Shown in pieces: positions 20,566-30,491 of a DNA stretch of 40,247 nt. A program made the position numbers and the translations under genes. Source of the DNA: Candidatus Synechococcus spongiarum SP3 (GTDB lineage Bacteria > Cyanobacteriota > Cyanobacteriia > PCC-6307 > Cyanobiaceae); contig JXQG01000010.1 of NCBI GenBank assembly GCA_001007665.1, forward strand, positions 1 through 40,247. Reading direction: 5' to 3'. The notes under the pieces are model-generated. The model did not search any database. It worked only from the letters and a program-made list of their open reading frames with translations, and was not told the DNA's origin. How positions within the stretch are numbered: position 1 is the first letter of the stretch; each line of letters opens with the position of its first letter.

Positions 20566-20985
20566 TCAGACGGTGAAGGAGCTGCCGCAGCCGCAGGTCT
20601 GGGTGGCGTTGGGGTTGGTAAAGTTGAAGCCGCCGCCAATGAGGGCCGTACTGAAATCCAACTGGAGCCCATAGATGTAGAGCAGGCTCTTGGGGTCGGA
20701 CACCACCTGAAATCCCGCACCGTCCGCCAACGTGTAGGCATACACCTTGTCGTCCTCTCGCACGTCCTGGGGCTGGATGAAGTCCATGGTGTAGCTCATG
20801 CCGCTACAGCCTCCCGAGCGGACCCCCACCCGAAGCATGAAGTCGCTCCCCTGCTGCAGGCGCAGAAAGCCCAGTTGCTGCAAGGCCGCTGCCGTGATGA
20901 GGATTCCACAGCCATCACGGTCCGCCTGGGGCGGCGGGGTGGATGGAGCTTCAGGGGTGGAGGTGGGGGCGGGTGACACGGCCAT
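20566..20985 (-). CDS. HesB/IscA-type iron-sulfur cluster assembly protein
   Basis: LRVGVRSGGCSGMSYTMDF...CGCGSSFTV. Confidence 0.93.
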   Translation of the reverse strand: MAVSPAPTSTPEAPSTPPPQADRDGCGILITAAALQQLGFLRLQQGSDFMLRVGVRSGGCSGMSYTMDFIQPQDVREDDKVYAYTLADGAGFQVVSDPKSLLYIYGLQLDFSTALIGGGFNFTNPNATQTCGCGSSFTV

Positions 20986-21038
20986 GGTGGGTGGGCTTGG
21001 GGAGCAGTCTAGGAAGCTCTGGGATAAGAGAGAGAGCT

Positions 21039-21794
21039 TCAAACAGTTTGCAAAGCCGGCTGTTGCAGGGTGGATGGACGGTGGGGAATGAAGCTGGCCT
21101 TGCTGGCTCCACAGATGGGGCATTCCCAGTCATCGGGGATGTGCTCGAAAGGGGTGCCAGGAGCAATGCCGGAGTCGGGATCCCCGTTGGCAGGGTCGTA
21201 GATCATGGAGCAGACACGGCAGATCCAGAGTCCGGGGACGGGGTTGGCGGCCTCGACGGCATCGCCTTTGCCTTCCAGAGCAGCGAGGGCTACCCCGTAG
21301 CGCTCGGCGTGATGATGCTCAACGGAGGTGAGGAAGCCAAAGTTGCTGGCGGCCTTTTTGAAGATACCGGCGTGCTCCCGGGATTCGGCAATCTGCTCGT
21401 CGAATTCCGCAGCGGCGGCGGCGTCACGATCGGATCGGGCCGCAGCGGCAAATTCCGGGTACATGATGGTGTACTCGTAGGTTTCCCCCTCAATGGCCAA
21501 CTCCAGGCAGCGGCTGAGGAGTGTTTGCCGTTGCTCGGGGGTCAGGGCCTGGGGATCCTCAATCACCAACTCCGGGTAGAGGAGGCGAAAATGGGCAAAG
21601 GCGTGCTCGGTTTCCTGAGCGGCAGTGTCCCGGAAGAGTGTGGCCAGGTCTTTGTGACCCAGGGCTTTGGCCACCTCGGCGAAAAAGAGGTATTTGCGGT
21701 TGGCCATGCTTTCACCGCCAAAGGCGGCTTCGAGATTGGCGTGAGTGCGGGGTTTGGAAAGGTCCACAGGAGGTGAGGCGTCCATGCCATTCAT
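21039..21794 (-). CDS. Rubrerythrin with C-terminal rubredoxin-like domain
   Basis: [28 protein letters not shown]...[25 protein letters not shown]...[13 protein letters not shown]. Confidence 0.93.
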   Translation of the reverse strand: MNGMDASPPVDLSKPRTHANLEAAFGGESMANRKYLFFAEVAKALGHKDLATLFRDTAAQETEHAFAHFRLLYPELVIEDPQALTPEQRQTLLSRCLELAIEGETYEYTIMYPEFAAAARSDRDAAAAAEFDEQIAESREHAGIFKKAASNFGFLTSVEHHHAERYGVALAALEGKGDAVEAANPVPGLWICRVCSMIYDPANGDPDSGIAPGTPFEHIPDDWECPICGASKASFIPHRPSTLQQPALQTV

Positions 21795-21825
21795 CTAACT
21801 CATACTCATAACGATTTTGAGTTAA

Positions 21826-21879
21826 CAGTGGTCAGTTTTCCGTCTGACCACTGACCCAGAACCAGAGACAGGGTTCTGG
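21826..21879. promoter_or_regulatory. Twin inverted repeats upstream of rubrerythrin
   Basis: CAGTGGTCAG-8nt-CTGACCACTG (10-bp stem) and CCAGAACC-8nt-GGTTCTGG (8-bp stem), adjacent. Confidence 0.55.
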
Positions 21880-22022
21880 TTGCAGGCGCCGGGATCGTCC
21901 CAGGGCGCATTGCCGCAGGACAGCGGCGTTCTGTTGTTCATCTTGGGAGTAGGTGTTGCCCTGATGGGTATCCAGATCCGTTTAGACACATTCTTTGCTA
22001 TACATGACAAACAATTTACATG

Positions 22023-22049
22023 AAAAAAGGGGGCCGCAAGGCCCCCTTT
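22023..22049 (-). terminator. Rho-independent terminator of the porin gene
   Basis: 10-bp perfect stem AAAGGGGGCC/GGCCCCCTTT with 4-nt loop, U-run on the minus strand, just 3' of the porin stop. Confidence 0.85.
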
Positions 22050-22070
22050 GCAAACAACTGCCGGGGAAGG

Positions 22071-23615
22071 TCAGAAGGAAAGGGTAGGACGCACTGCAAT
22101 AGCGAAGGCGTCAGCATCAGGCATGTCGTCAACGTTCGAAATGAAGTCCAGATAGATGGGAATCTCGAAGTTGTCACTCACGCTGAAGGTGTAGTAAAGC
22201 TCCAGCACTTGCATCACGTCATCAGTGTCAGGGTCCGTGGTAAACTCAGGCGTACCGTAGGCAATACCAGCAGAATTGCCAGGGAAGATGGCATCGTCCA
22301 TGTTGAAGGCAATCATCCACTGGGCATAATCCATATCTGGACCCGTGTGATAATCCCACTCGCTGAAGCTGTAACTACCGCTGAGGGAGACGGTTTCCGT
22401 AAAGTAGGCGCCTGCCACCAAGTGGACATAGCCCTTCGTTCGATCCGTCAGATTCCCCACATATGGAATAGCGTTTTCTTTGATGTTCTGGTAAGCGACA
22501 GTAAACAGGGCATCATTGCCGCCAAACAGGGCACCTTCCCAACTCAAGGCCAACACACCGGAGCGGTCTGTCTGGTCACCGAAGATGCCCATCTCCTGGC
22601 CTGTCTGATCTGCGGCATGGCCGCCATCAACGGCGTAGGAGGCAGACGCCGTCAGGGTGGCCATATCGCTGGAGAGGAGTTCTACGCTGAAGCCAATGCC
22701 AGCATCGCCAAAGCTGCTAGGACCATAATCATCATAACCGCTGCCACCGTAGTAGGTGTCAAGGCCCACGATAGGGTCCAAATCGTCAACATCTGTGCCG
22801 AAGGCCAGGGTGGTCATCATGCCGCCCATGTCAAGGCTGGTCTCATAGGCAAAACCACCGAAATCAGCCGCGCCTTCGTCGCCGGCGACACCATAGAAAT
22901 CGCCGTAGGAAAGGTAGTCGTCGCCTGAGTAGCTCATCAGATCACCCGTCAGCGAGAAGCTGAGCGTATCAGAGCCGGTGAAGCTGGTCTCAAACCCAAC
23001 CTCAACCTCACTGCTCAGGGCAATGCCAGAGTTGTCTTCTGCATCTTCGCCATCCATCCGAGCTGCCTCATCGTCGGAAGCGAAGTAGACGAAGTCCGTA
23101 GCGATCTCAAAGCTGGCCTTGGTGGTGGTGGAGAATTGGCTGTCCTCCAACTCGCTCACCTTGGCATCCATGCCGTCCACACTCCCCTTCAGGGTGATGA
23201 GCTCTTCCTCGAAGGAGGCCAGTAGCTGCTCCAGGGTTTCCATGTCTTCCATGGCGATCGCCTTCATCTCCTCGTCCTCGCTCATCATATCCATCTTGGC
23301 AGAGACGGCGTCCAGGCAGGAACTGAGGATGGCTGCCATCTCGAAGCGGGTTATGGGCTGCTGGCCGCGGAAGGTGCCGTCAGGAAATCCAGCTACGCAC
23401 CCATAGGTGTCCACCAGCTTGGCCAAGGCCTGATAGGCCCAGTCTGTGGGGTAGACGTCGGAGAAGTCGCGAATGGTGGTTGCACCCTGGGCGATGGAAT
23501 ACCCCTGGACGCTCTCCAGATCCAACTGGACATCGTTGGCCAGGCTGCTGGCAGGAGCCATCACAACAGGCAGCAGAAGAGGAGCTGCAACGAGCAGATG
23601 CTGAAACGGTTTCAT
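22071..23615 (-). CDS. SLH-domain cyanobacterial porin (SomA-like)
   Basis: Signal peptide, then FSDVYPTDWAYQALAKLVDTYGCVAGFPDGTFRGQQPITRFEMAAIL, beta-rich barrel, terminal F. Confidence 0.9.
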   Translation of the reverse strand: MKPFQHLLVAAPLLLPVVMAPASSLANDVQLDLESVQGYSIAQGATTIRDFSDVYPTDWAYQALAKLVDTYGCVAGFPDGTFRGQQPITRFEMAAILSSCLDAVSAKMDMMSEDEEMKAIAMEDMETLEQLLASFEEELITLKGSVDGMDAKVSELEDSQFSTTTKASFEIATDFVYFASDDEAARMDGEDAEDNSGIALSSEVEVGFETSFTGSDTLSFSLTGDLMSYSGDDYLSYGDFYGVAGDEGAADFGGFAYETSLDMGGMMTTLAFGTDVDDLDPIVGLDTYYGGSGYDDYGPSSFGDAGIGFSVELLSSDMATLTASASYAVDGGHAADQTGQEMGIFGDQTDRSGVLALSWEGALFGGNDALFTVAYQNIKENAIPYVGNLTDRTKGYVHLVAGAYFTETVSLSGSYSFSEWDYHTGPDMDYAQWMIAFNMDDAIFPGNSAGIAYGTPEFTTDPDTDDVMQVLELYYTFSVSDNFEIPIYLDFISNVDDMPDADAFAIAVRPTLSF

Positions 23616-23743
23616 TGAGAACCTCACACACAAGGACATGGACACGGAGACCACGCACTGGATAGTGTACAGGAATCATTAATCGATGACAACCCCCTGG
23701 GCCGTGGATTCCCGCTTTTGTGGAAGGGGAAATGTGATAGGGC

Positions 23744-24520
23744 TCACTTGGGGGGGAGGTTCAGGGAGCGGCGCAGGGCGGCGAGTTCGTCCTCCGTTGG
23801 GGCCTGCTGAGAGGCGACTTTCCTGGTGTCCGGCAAGAGGGGCAAGTCCGGGGCTGGGGCCATGGAGGCTTTCAGGGCGGCGAGATCCTGATCCACATCG
23901 CCATCCACATCGCCCCCCTCCAAGGCCTCAAAGCGGGACTCCAGGTTTTCGCCCGCCAGTTCGGCCACCGCCGCGGTTTCCGCTTCCAACGATTCCACTT
24001 TCTCCTCCATGCGCTCAAAGGCGGCCATGGACGAGTCCGTGCTGATGCCGCTGACGGCTCCTTCAAGCTGCTTCTGGGCGTGGGCCGCTTGGGCACGAGC
24101 CTTAAGGGTGTCCTTCCTGGTCTTGGCCTGGGCGATTTTCCCCTCCAGCTTCAGCAGGCTGCGCTTCAAGGTCTCCACCTGCCCCGCTTGGGATTCCAAC
24201 TGCTGGCCCAGAACCTGGGCGGTATCCGTATGGGTCTTGCGTCGGGCCAGAGCTTCGCGGGCCAGGTCTTCATCGCCGCCCTGGAGGGCCAGTTGAGCAC
24301 GGCCATACCAGTGGTCCGCCTGGGCACGGGACTGGCTGGCCTGCCCTTCAATGCGCTTCTGGCTGGCTACTGCCGCAGCCACCGCCTGGCGTAGCTTCAC
24401 CAGATCTGCCTGCATATCCATCAGGGCCTGGTCCAGGATTTTGGCGGGATCCTCCGCACGGCTGACCAGGTCGTTGGCATTGGCGCGCATCAGTCGCCAA
24501 AGTCGTGAAAAGAAAGACAT
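23744..24520 (-). CDS. PspA/IM30 (Vipp1) family protein
   Basis: SRLWRLMRANANDLVSRAEDPAKILDQALMDMQADLVKLRQAVA. Confidence 0.92.
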   Translation of the reverse strand: MSFFSRLWRLMRANANDLVSRAEDPAKILDQALMDMQADLVKLRQAVAAAVASQKRIEGQASQSRAQADHWYGRAQLALQGGDEDLAREALARRKTHTDTAQVLGQQLESQAGQVETLKRSLLKLEGKIAQAKTRKDTLKARAQAAHAQKQLEGAVSGISTDSSMAAFERMEEKVESLEAETAAVAELAGENLESRFEALEGGDVDGDVDQDLAALKASMAPAPDLPLLPDTRKVASQQAPTEDELAALRRSLNLPPK

Positions 24521-24639
24521 GACGGCAGTGTCAACAAGACTGAGGTTGGAACGGAGTTTAGCAGGGTTTGGGCAGGTGCGCAGGGAGGATGCCCGGACCG
24601 GCGGTGGGGGTGCTGTGGAGCGTTGTTGAGGTGCAGGAA

Positions 24640-25101
24640 TTAGGACTGCTTGGCCAAGAGGAGTTGATACACCTTGTCCATGCGGACGCTCAGGCCATCC
24701 ATGCGGGTAGCGAGATTGTCGATGCGGGCGCTGAGGTCGGCGCCAAGGGTGTCCATGCGGGCCGCGAGATTGTCGATGCGGGTGCTGAGGTTGGCGCCAA
24801 GGGTGTCCATGCGGGCGCTGATCTCAGCGCCGAGGGTGTCCATGCGGGTGCCGAGATCGTCGATACGGGTGCTCATACCGTCCATGCGGATGCCGAGATC
24901 GTCGATGCGGACGTTCATGCCGTAGATCCCGAGAGCGATGGACAGCAATAAACCAAGGATGGTCACCGCCCCGCCAATCGCTGCCACCACGACGGCAGGC
25001 TCTAGCCATGGGCGGCGCCCCGGATGATCGCTGGCTGGCACAGTTGTGGTTGTTGCCTGGGGCTGCATGTTGGGGTTGGCAGGTGGATTGTTGGAGGTCA
25101 T
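24640..25101 (-). CDS. Single-TM protein with long tandem-repeat coiled coil
   Basis: Pro/Thr-rich N-terminus, TM VVVAAIGGAVTILGLLLSIALGIYGM, then repeats R(I/M)D(D/N/T)L(G/A). Confidence 0.7.
   Translation of the reverse strand: MTSNNPPANPNMQPQATTTTVPASDHPGRRPWLEPAVVVAAIGGAVTILGLLLSIALGIYGMNVRIDDLGIRMDGMSTRIDDLGTRMDTLGAEISARMDTLGANLSTRIDNLAARMDTLGADLSARIDNLATRMDGLSVRMDKVYQLLLAKQS
24680..24920. repeat. Tandem DNA repeats encoding the RIDNLAARMDTLGADLSA-type coiled coil
   Basis: Recurring gtccatgcggg.../gagattgtcgatgcggg.../ggcgccaagggt units. Confidence 0.8.
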
Positions 25102-25230
25102 GGGTTGGGGGTCTTGTTTCCAAGAGTAGAGGCTTCCCACTGTTGGCGGCTCAGGACCGGTTGTGCTGGAATTGCGGGAGTAATTGTGGGCTTGGGGATG
25201 AAGGCATCCAGGTTGAGGGACGGTGTTGGG

Positions 25231-25743
25231 GTGTGGCCAGCGCAGGTGTTGAGGCCAACCGGGCGCCCAGTGCCACAGACACTGGACTGTTGCCTGCAAA
25301 AGGTGCAGCAGCAGTGGACGCGCCGCCCCATGGCCCGGCTCAGTCGGCAGTGGTCCCGCTGGGCTGGCGCCGCTCTGGCCAAGCACAGCCGCCCCCTCAG
25401 TCTCCACGGGCGAGCCCTGACGGTGGCCGTGGATGAATCCCATTGGCTCCAGGAGGTTCAGTACAGCCATCACCAACTGTTGGGGCGTTTGCAGGCTGGC
25501 GGCTTTGCCATCACGGAGCTGCACCTGCAGCAGCGGGCACCCCAACCCCTGACGGGTCTCGACGGTCGGCAGCAGCAGCAGACCTGGGAACAACACCCCA
25601 GCCGTGGTCAGACGGGAACAGACACCTGTCATCGGTGCAATACACCCACGCCCCGAGGGGAGCTGCAACGCTGGGGGCACTGCTGCTTCTGCCAGCGGGA
25701 ATCCTTGCCGCCGCCACCCCATGCCGGGCAGGTTTTCAGGTGA
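25231..25743 (+). CDS. DUF721/DciA-like protein with C-terminal Cys motif
   Basis: RWAGAALAKHSRPLSLHGRALTVAVDESHWLQEVQYSHHQLLGRLQ and CHRCNTPTPRGELQRWGHCCFCQR; GTG start near 25231 approximate. Confidence 0.7.
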   Translation: MWPAQVLRPTGRPVPQTLDCCLQKVQQQWTRRPMARLSRQWSRWAGAALAKHSRPLSLHGRALTVAVDESHWLQEVQYSHHQLLGRLQAGGFAITELHLQQRAPQPLTGLDGRQQQQTWEQHPSRGQTGTDTCHRCNTPTPRGELQRWGHCCFCQRESLPPPPHAGQVFR

Positions 25744-25771
25744 TAGGTTGTCCCCAGTGCCGCGGCAACAC

Positions 25772-26737
25772 ATGCGCTATGCCGTTATCGGAACGGGGGC
25801 CATCGGTGGCTTTTATGGAGCAAAACTCCAACGCTCCGGGCTGGAGGTTCACTTTCTTCTGAACAAGGACTACGCCCATGTGCGGCGCCATGGGTTGAAG
25901 ATCTATTCCAAGGATGGTGATTTCTGCCTGCCTGCTGTTCATGCCCATGCCAGCTCAGCCGCAATTCCTGTGTGCGACGTGGTGCTGATCGCCCTTAAAA
26001 CAACACAGAATGACCTGCTCAAAGACCTCCTACCGCCATGGGTGGCAGACCAGGGTATTCTCCTTACCTTGCAAAACGGCTTGGGGATAGAACCGCAACT
26101 TGCCCAATTGGTTAACCCGGGCCGTGTGATCCTTGGGGGGCTTTGTTTTATCTGCTCCCACCGGGGCGCCCCTGGTGAAATTCACCACCAGGATTACGGC
26201 TCCCTCACCATCGGCGCCTATGGCGACGGCTACCAACCCCAGGGGGTCACCCCCCTGTTGGAGACCATGGCCGACCACTGGCGCCAGGCTGGCGTGGAAA
26301 CTGCCGTCACTCCGAATCTGGGCTACGCCCGCTGGAAGAAGCTGCTCTGGAACGTGCCGTTCAACGGTCTCTCCGTGGTGCTCTCGGCCACCACAACGGA
26401 GATGGTGGCCAACCCCCAAACTCACGCATTGGCCAGGGACTTGATGGAAGACGTCCAGCAGGCCGCGGCGAGCCAGGGAGTTGTCATTCCCACCGCAGAT
26501 CTGGAGCAGATGCTCCGGAGCACAGCCACCATGGCCCCCTACGTCACCAGCATGAAGCGGGACTACGACAACAAAATGCCCTTGGAACTCGAGGCCATCC
26601 TCGGGTATCCCATCGCCGTGGCGCGTCGCAAAGGGTTGGCGCTGCACAGGATGACCATGCTGCACCAGGTGCTGCAACACCTGGACCAGCAGAACCAGCG
26701 CCCCGGCAGAGATGCCTCGGCGGCGGCGCCAGTCTGA
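25772..26737 (+). CDS. 2-dehydropantoate 2-reductase family protein
   Basis: MRYAVIGTGAIGGFYGAKLQRSGLEVHFL; KTTQNDLL; LQNGLG; NVPFNGLSVVL. Confidence 0.92.
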   Translation: MRYAVIGTGAIGGFYGAKLQRSGLEVHFLLNKDYAHVRRHGLKIYSKDGDFCLPAVHAHASSAAIPVCDVVLIALKTTQNDLLKDLLPPWVADQGILLTLQNGLGIEPQLAQLVNPGRVILGGLCFICSHRGAPGEIHHQDYGSLTIGAYGDGYQPQGVTPLLETMADHWRQAGVETAVTPNLGYARWKKLLWNVPFNGLSVVLSATTTEMVANPQTHALARDLMEDVQQAAASQGVVIPTADLEQMLRSTATMAPYVTSMKRDYDNKMPLELEAILGYPIAVARRKGLALHRMTMLHQVLQHLDQQNQRPGRDASAAAPV

Positions 26738-26758
26738 GGAATCGGAGCACAAGGGGCT

Positions 26759-28474
26759 TCAGCAGGTGGCGATGGGCATCCGCCAGCCCGTCCCGAAGGC
26801 GCGGCCACTCACCTTCAACACCGGCGGCGCCTGACGCCGCTTGAACTCCGCCCGACGCAGCAACGACCAAATGCTCTGCACCAGCGCCGGATCGTCCCCC
26901 GCCGCAATCAACTGATCCGGAGTGTCGTGCTGCTCCACCAGCCGCTTGAGGATGGGGTCGAGAATGGCATAATCCGGCAGGGAGTCGCTGTCTTTTTGGC
27001 TGGGGTGCAGTTCGGCGCTGGGGGGTTTGCTGAGGATGACCTCCGGAATCAGCGGCCCCCGGGTCGGTAACCCCGCGGCGTGGCGCTGCTGCTGGGCCGC
27101 CGGGCTATTGAGCCAACGGCACAGGCGGTAAACGTCGGTTTTGTAAAGATCGCCAATCACCGCCAACCCGCCGTTCATGTCTCCGTAGAGGGTGCAATAC
27201 CCCACCGCCAACTCCGATTTGTTGCCCGTGGACAACAGCAGACGCTCTTCCTGATTGGCCAGGGCCATGAGCAGGGTGCCGCGAATGCGGGACTGGAGGT
27301 TTTCCGCCGCCACTCCTCCAGGGTCTTTCCCCAAGGCATGGTGCAATGCCTGGGCAAACGTGTCCATCAGGGGGGTGATGGGCACCGTGGTGGTGGCCAT
27401 GCCCAGCCGTTGGGCCAATTCCCGGGCATCAGCAACGGAGCCGGGGGAGCTGAAGGGCGAGGGCATCAGCAGGCCGCGCAACTGGCGGGGGCCAAGGGCG
27501 GCGGCGGCCAGACAGGCCACAAGGGCGGAATCCACGCCGCCGCTGAGCCCCAACACGGCCGCACGAAAACCGCACTTGCAGGCGTAGTCCCCCAGCCCCA
27601 ACACCAACACCTTCCAGAGTTCCTCCTGGGGGGATGTAACGGCCATAGGGGATCCGGCCGGTGGCGCCGCCAGACCCTGGGGCAATGCCAAGTGAACCCA
27701 ATGGGTGGCCGGACGAGCTGAGGGCAGCTGCAAGACAACGGCGCCCTGGGGATCCACCACAAAGCTGTTGCCATCAAACACCAGTTCATCGTTGCCCCCC
27801 ACCTGGTTCACATACGCCACCGGACACCCCAGGCGGGCAGCGGCAGCGGTGGCCAACTCCCGGCGCAGCGTCTGCTTGCCCATGGCAAAGGGGGAGGCGG
27901 AGAGATTCACCATCACGTCCGGCGCCAGAGGCGCCAGTTCGGCAACGGGGTCGCAGTCGTAAGCGGGCTGACAGGGGCGCCGAGGATCTGCCCAGAGATC
28001 TTCACAGATGGTGACGGCCAGCCGCAGGGGACGCCCCGCCAGGGGAATCTCCACCAGGCAGGGCTGGCTACCCGGACGAAAGTAGCGCCGTTCGTCGAAT
28101 ACATCGTAGCTGGGGAGGAGCCGCTTGGCCGCCACCACCCGCCAGGCGCCGTCCCCCACCAGGGCGGCGCTGTTGTGGAGGAGGCTGCCCCCCTCATCCG
28201 CCAAGGGGGCCACCACTCCCACGAGCACCCGAAGATCCTCCGGTAAGGCCTGGGCCAGGGCATCCAGCACCTTCTGCTGCCGCCGCAACAGACTGGGCAG
28301 CAGCAGCAAGTCCCTGGGGGGATACCCCCAGAGCGCCAATTCCGGCGTCACCAGCACCTGGACGCCCGCTGCTGCTGCCTGCCGGGCCGCCGCCAGCACC
28401 TGACGGCTGTTGCCCTCCAGGTCCCCCACCAGGGGATTGAGTTGCGCCAGGCTGATGCAGAGGTTCAGCGCCAT
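26759..28474 (-). CDS. nadE: Glutamine-dependent NAD+ synthetase
   Basis: N-terminal nitrilase domain (LAQLNPLVGDLEGN, TICEDLW) and NAD synthase VLGLSGGVDSALVACLA. Confidence 0.95.
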   Translation of the reverse strand: MALNLCISLAQLNPLVGDLEGNSRQVLAAARQAAAAGVQVLVTPELALWGYPPRDLLLLPSLLRRQQKVLDALAQALPEDLRVLVGVVAPLADEGGSLLHNSAALVGDGAWRVVAAKRLLPSYDVFDERRYFRPGSQPCLVEIPLAGRPLRLAVTICEDLWADPRRPCQPAYDCDPVAELAPLAPDVMVNLSASPFAMGKQTLRRELATAAAARLGCPVAYVNQVGGNDELVFDGNSFVVDPQGAVVLQLPSARPATHWVHLALPQGLAAPPAGSPMAVTSPQEELWKVLVLGLGDYACKCGFRAAVLGLSGGVDSALVACLAAAALGPRQLRGLLMPSPFSSPGSVADARELAQRLGMATTTVPITPLMDTFAQALHHALGKDPGGVAAENLQSRIRGTLLMALANQEERLLLSTGNKSELAVGYCTLYGDMNGGLAVIGDLYKTDVYRLCRWLNSPAAQQQRHAAGLPTRGPLIPEVILSKPPSAELHPSQKDSDSLPDYAILDPILKRLVEQHDTPDQLIAAGDDPALVQSIWSLLRRAEFKRRQAPPVLKVSGRAFGTGWRMPIATC

Positions 28475-28476
28475 GG

Positions 28477-29118
28477 TCACGTTCGTCTTGACTGCCGGGC
28501 ATCGTGGGTCTGGACATCATGGGCAGTGAACCCGTAGAGCTGCCGGGACACCAGCACGGGCAACAGCTCCTTCGGCACCAGGGCAGGATCGGGCCGTTGG
28601 CGGATCTGGGAGCTGGCGACGGGCGGGATGCGCAGTGGCAGTGCCTCCAGGCGGGCGCCGGCGGCCTGAAGCCGGGCCAGGGCCCTCTCCTGCTGTGGCC
28701 AGTTGTTCCGTGGAATCACCGCCAGGCAGCAGCACCGCAGTAACTCGGAGGCCTTGTACCAGTTGAGGATCTGGGGCAGCAGATCCACCCCCACCACAAA
28801 CAGCAGCCGGGCTGTGGGGAAGCACGCCCGGGCCGCCTGGACGCTGTCCAGGGCGCGACGGCTGCTGAAGTCCTGCCGCAGCTCCAGGCGGCACATCTGG
28901 GACATTCGGGTCTTGAGGCCATCCACAACCACCTGGAGCAGTTGGCAGCGGACCGCCAGCGGTGCGCCATGGTGTTTCAAGGGGTTGTCGCTGGCCCATG
29001 TGGCCACCATGGGGTAACGCTGACCCAGGCCAGCCAGAATGGCCTGGTGACCAATGGTTGGCGGATCGGCACTGGTGCCGAAGAGGGCCATGGCGGGGGG
29101 CGAAAACCGGGTGTTCAT
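28477..29118 (-). CDS. nadD: Nicotinate-nucleotide adenylyltransferase
   Basis: MALFGTSADPPTIGHQAIL...SSRRALDSV...VVGVDLLPQI; start within the longer ORF. Confidence 0.85.
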   Translation of the reverse strand: MNTRFSPPAMALFGTSADPPTIGHQAILAGLGQRYPMVATWASDNPLKHHGAPLAVRCQLLQVVVDGLKTRMSQMCRLELRQDFSSRRALDSVQAARACFPTARLLFVVGVDLLPQILNWYKASELLRCCCLAVIPRNNWPQQERALARLQAAGARLEALPLRIPPVASSQIRQRPDPALVPKELLPVLVSRQLYGFTAHDVQTHDARQSRRT

Positions 29119-30491
29119 GGCAGCAGGGCCGCGTCTTTCCGGGCAAAGGGCTGCCCACGGAGCTCTTCGGCTGGGGTCCAGCACAGCCACGGGGCGTGGA
29201 GACGCTGTTGCTGGACCAGGTGCTGCACCATGGCGGCTGACGGGGACAACCGCAAGGCTTCTCCTGTCACCAGCTTGTGGGCCGTCAGTCGCCCCAGGAG
29301 GCGGGTAGTATGCACCGCAAGGGTAGCCTGGGCCAGGGCCACAGGACCGGCGGGGGCCAGGCTGAGACCTGCCGTGAACGGCGCTGCCGCCAGCAGCAGG
29401 TGTTTTACAAGACCCAAAGCCCCCTGCAAGCCCAACTGGGCGCCACCCACCCACAGTAGATTGGCGCCCAGTTGTCGCAGCAGGGCCTGCCGCTGGGGAC
29501 CACCCATGGGAAGGGGGACACCATACAGATCGGCCAGTTGCACAATCAAGCCCGTATCGGCTGTGGCGGTTCCCGCCAGATCCACCAGCATGACCGGATT
29601 CATGGCCAGGCCTGCTGCCTTGGCGGCGGCATAGCGGCCAATCAACTGCTGGGCCCGGGCGCGGCGCTGCTGGAGGCGGCACCGCATCAGCAGCCGCTGG
29701 AAGCGGCCCACGGCTTGCAGGCTGTTGAGGGCCAGGAGGCGGGCGCCGTCGGACTGCCACAGATGCAGCAACGCCTCCTGGAGCGGTTGCACCTGGGGTG
29801 GCGCCGCTTCGCTGCGGATCCTGCCGTCGGGGAGTTGTTGCGGTTGACGGGGCGCTGCGGCAATCACCAAGGGAGCGGTCCGGATCACCCCGTCCCCCAG
29901 CAACTGCCGCACCCGACCACGGATGGCGGCCACCAACTGGCGGCGTTCCGCTACAGGCCAGGTGTCGGCCCGATTCAGCACCAGGAACACGGGTTTTCCA
30001 CAGCTGCGCAGCTCCGTTAACGCCGTGGCCTCCGGGGCAGAGATGTCCCCGCCGAGCACCAGCAGCACCAGATCGGCCCCCATGGCCAAACGTCGGGCCA
30101 GACGCCCTTGGGCTGCCGCCTGGATCTCGTCCAACCCCGGGGTGTCCACAAGGTCCACAGCCTGCAGGCCGGGGATGGGGGCAGGGGGCACCCACACGGC
30201 CTGTTGCTGCTGGCGCGTGCAGCCATGGGCCACGTCCACCGCAAAGCATGGCGAGGGCAGCAGGGCATTGAGCACACTGGATTTGCCCACCCCCACCCGA
30301 CCGAACACCACCAGACGGGGGCGACGCCGGGCCAGGCGTTGCAGTTGGTGATCCACCGCTCGCAGGTGGGGTCCCAGGCGGGTTTGCTCCCGTGGGGAGA
30401 GGGTCAGCCGCCGCCGCCAGTGCTCCAGCAGGGCCAGCACCCGGTCCGCCCCGGCGCCACCAGCGTCCGCCACGGTCATGGCCATGGTCAC
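29115..30491 (-). CDS. GTP-binding protein (Era/DUF697-like)
   Basis: VVFGRVGVGKSSVLNALLP, DLVDTPGLDE, LVLNRAD; 4-bp overlaps with both neighbours suggest an operon. Confidence 0.85.
   Translation of the reverse strand: MTMAMTVADAGGAGADRVLALLEHWRRRLTLSPREQTRLGPHLRAVDHQLQRLARRRPRLVVFGRVGVGKSSVLNALLPSPCFAVDVAHGCTRQQQQAVWVPPAPIPGLQAVDLVDTPGLDEIQAAAQGRLARRLAMGADLVLLVLGGDISAPEATALTELRSCGKPVFLVLNRADTWPVAERRQLVAAIRGRVRQLLGDGVIRTAPLVIAAAPRQPQQLPDGRIRSEAAPPQVQPLQEALLHLWQSDGARLLALNSLQAVGRFQRLLMRCRLQQRRARAQQLIGRYAAAKAAGLAMNPVMLVDLAGTATADTGLIVQLADLYGVPLPMGGPQRQALLRQLGANLLWVGGAQLGLQGALGLVKHLLLAAAPFTAGLSLAPAGPVALAQATLAVHTTRLLGRLTAHKLVTGEALRLSPSAAMVQHLVQQQRLHAPWLCWTPAEELRGQPFARKDAALLP

Noticed and set aside
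24680-24920. Possible CRISPR-like repeat array
   Set aside because: Repeats are in frame, have no unique spacers, and encode a coiled coil
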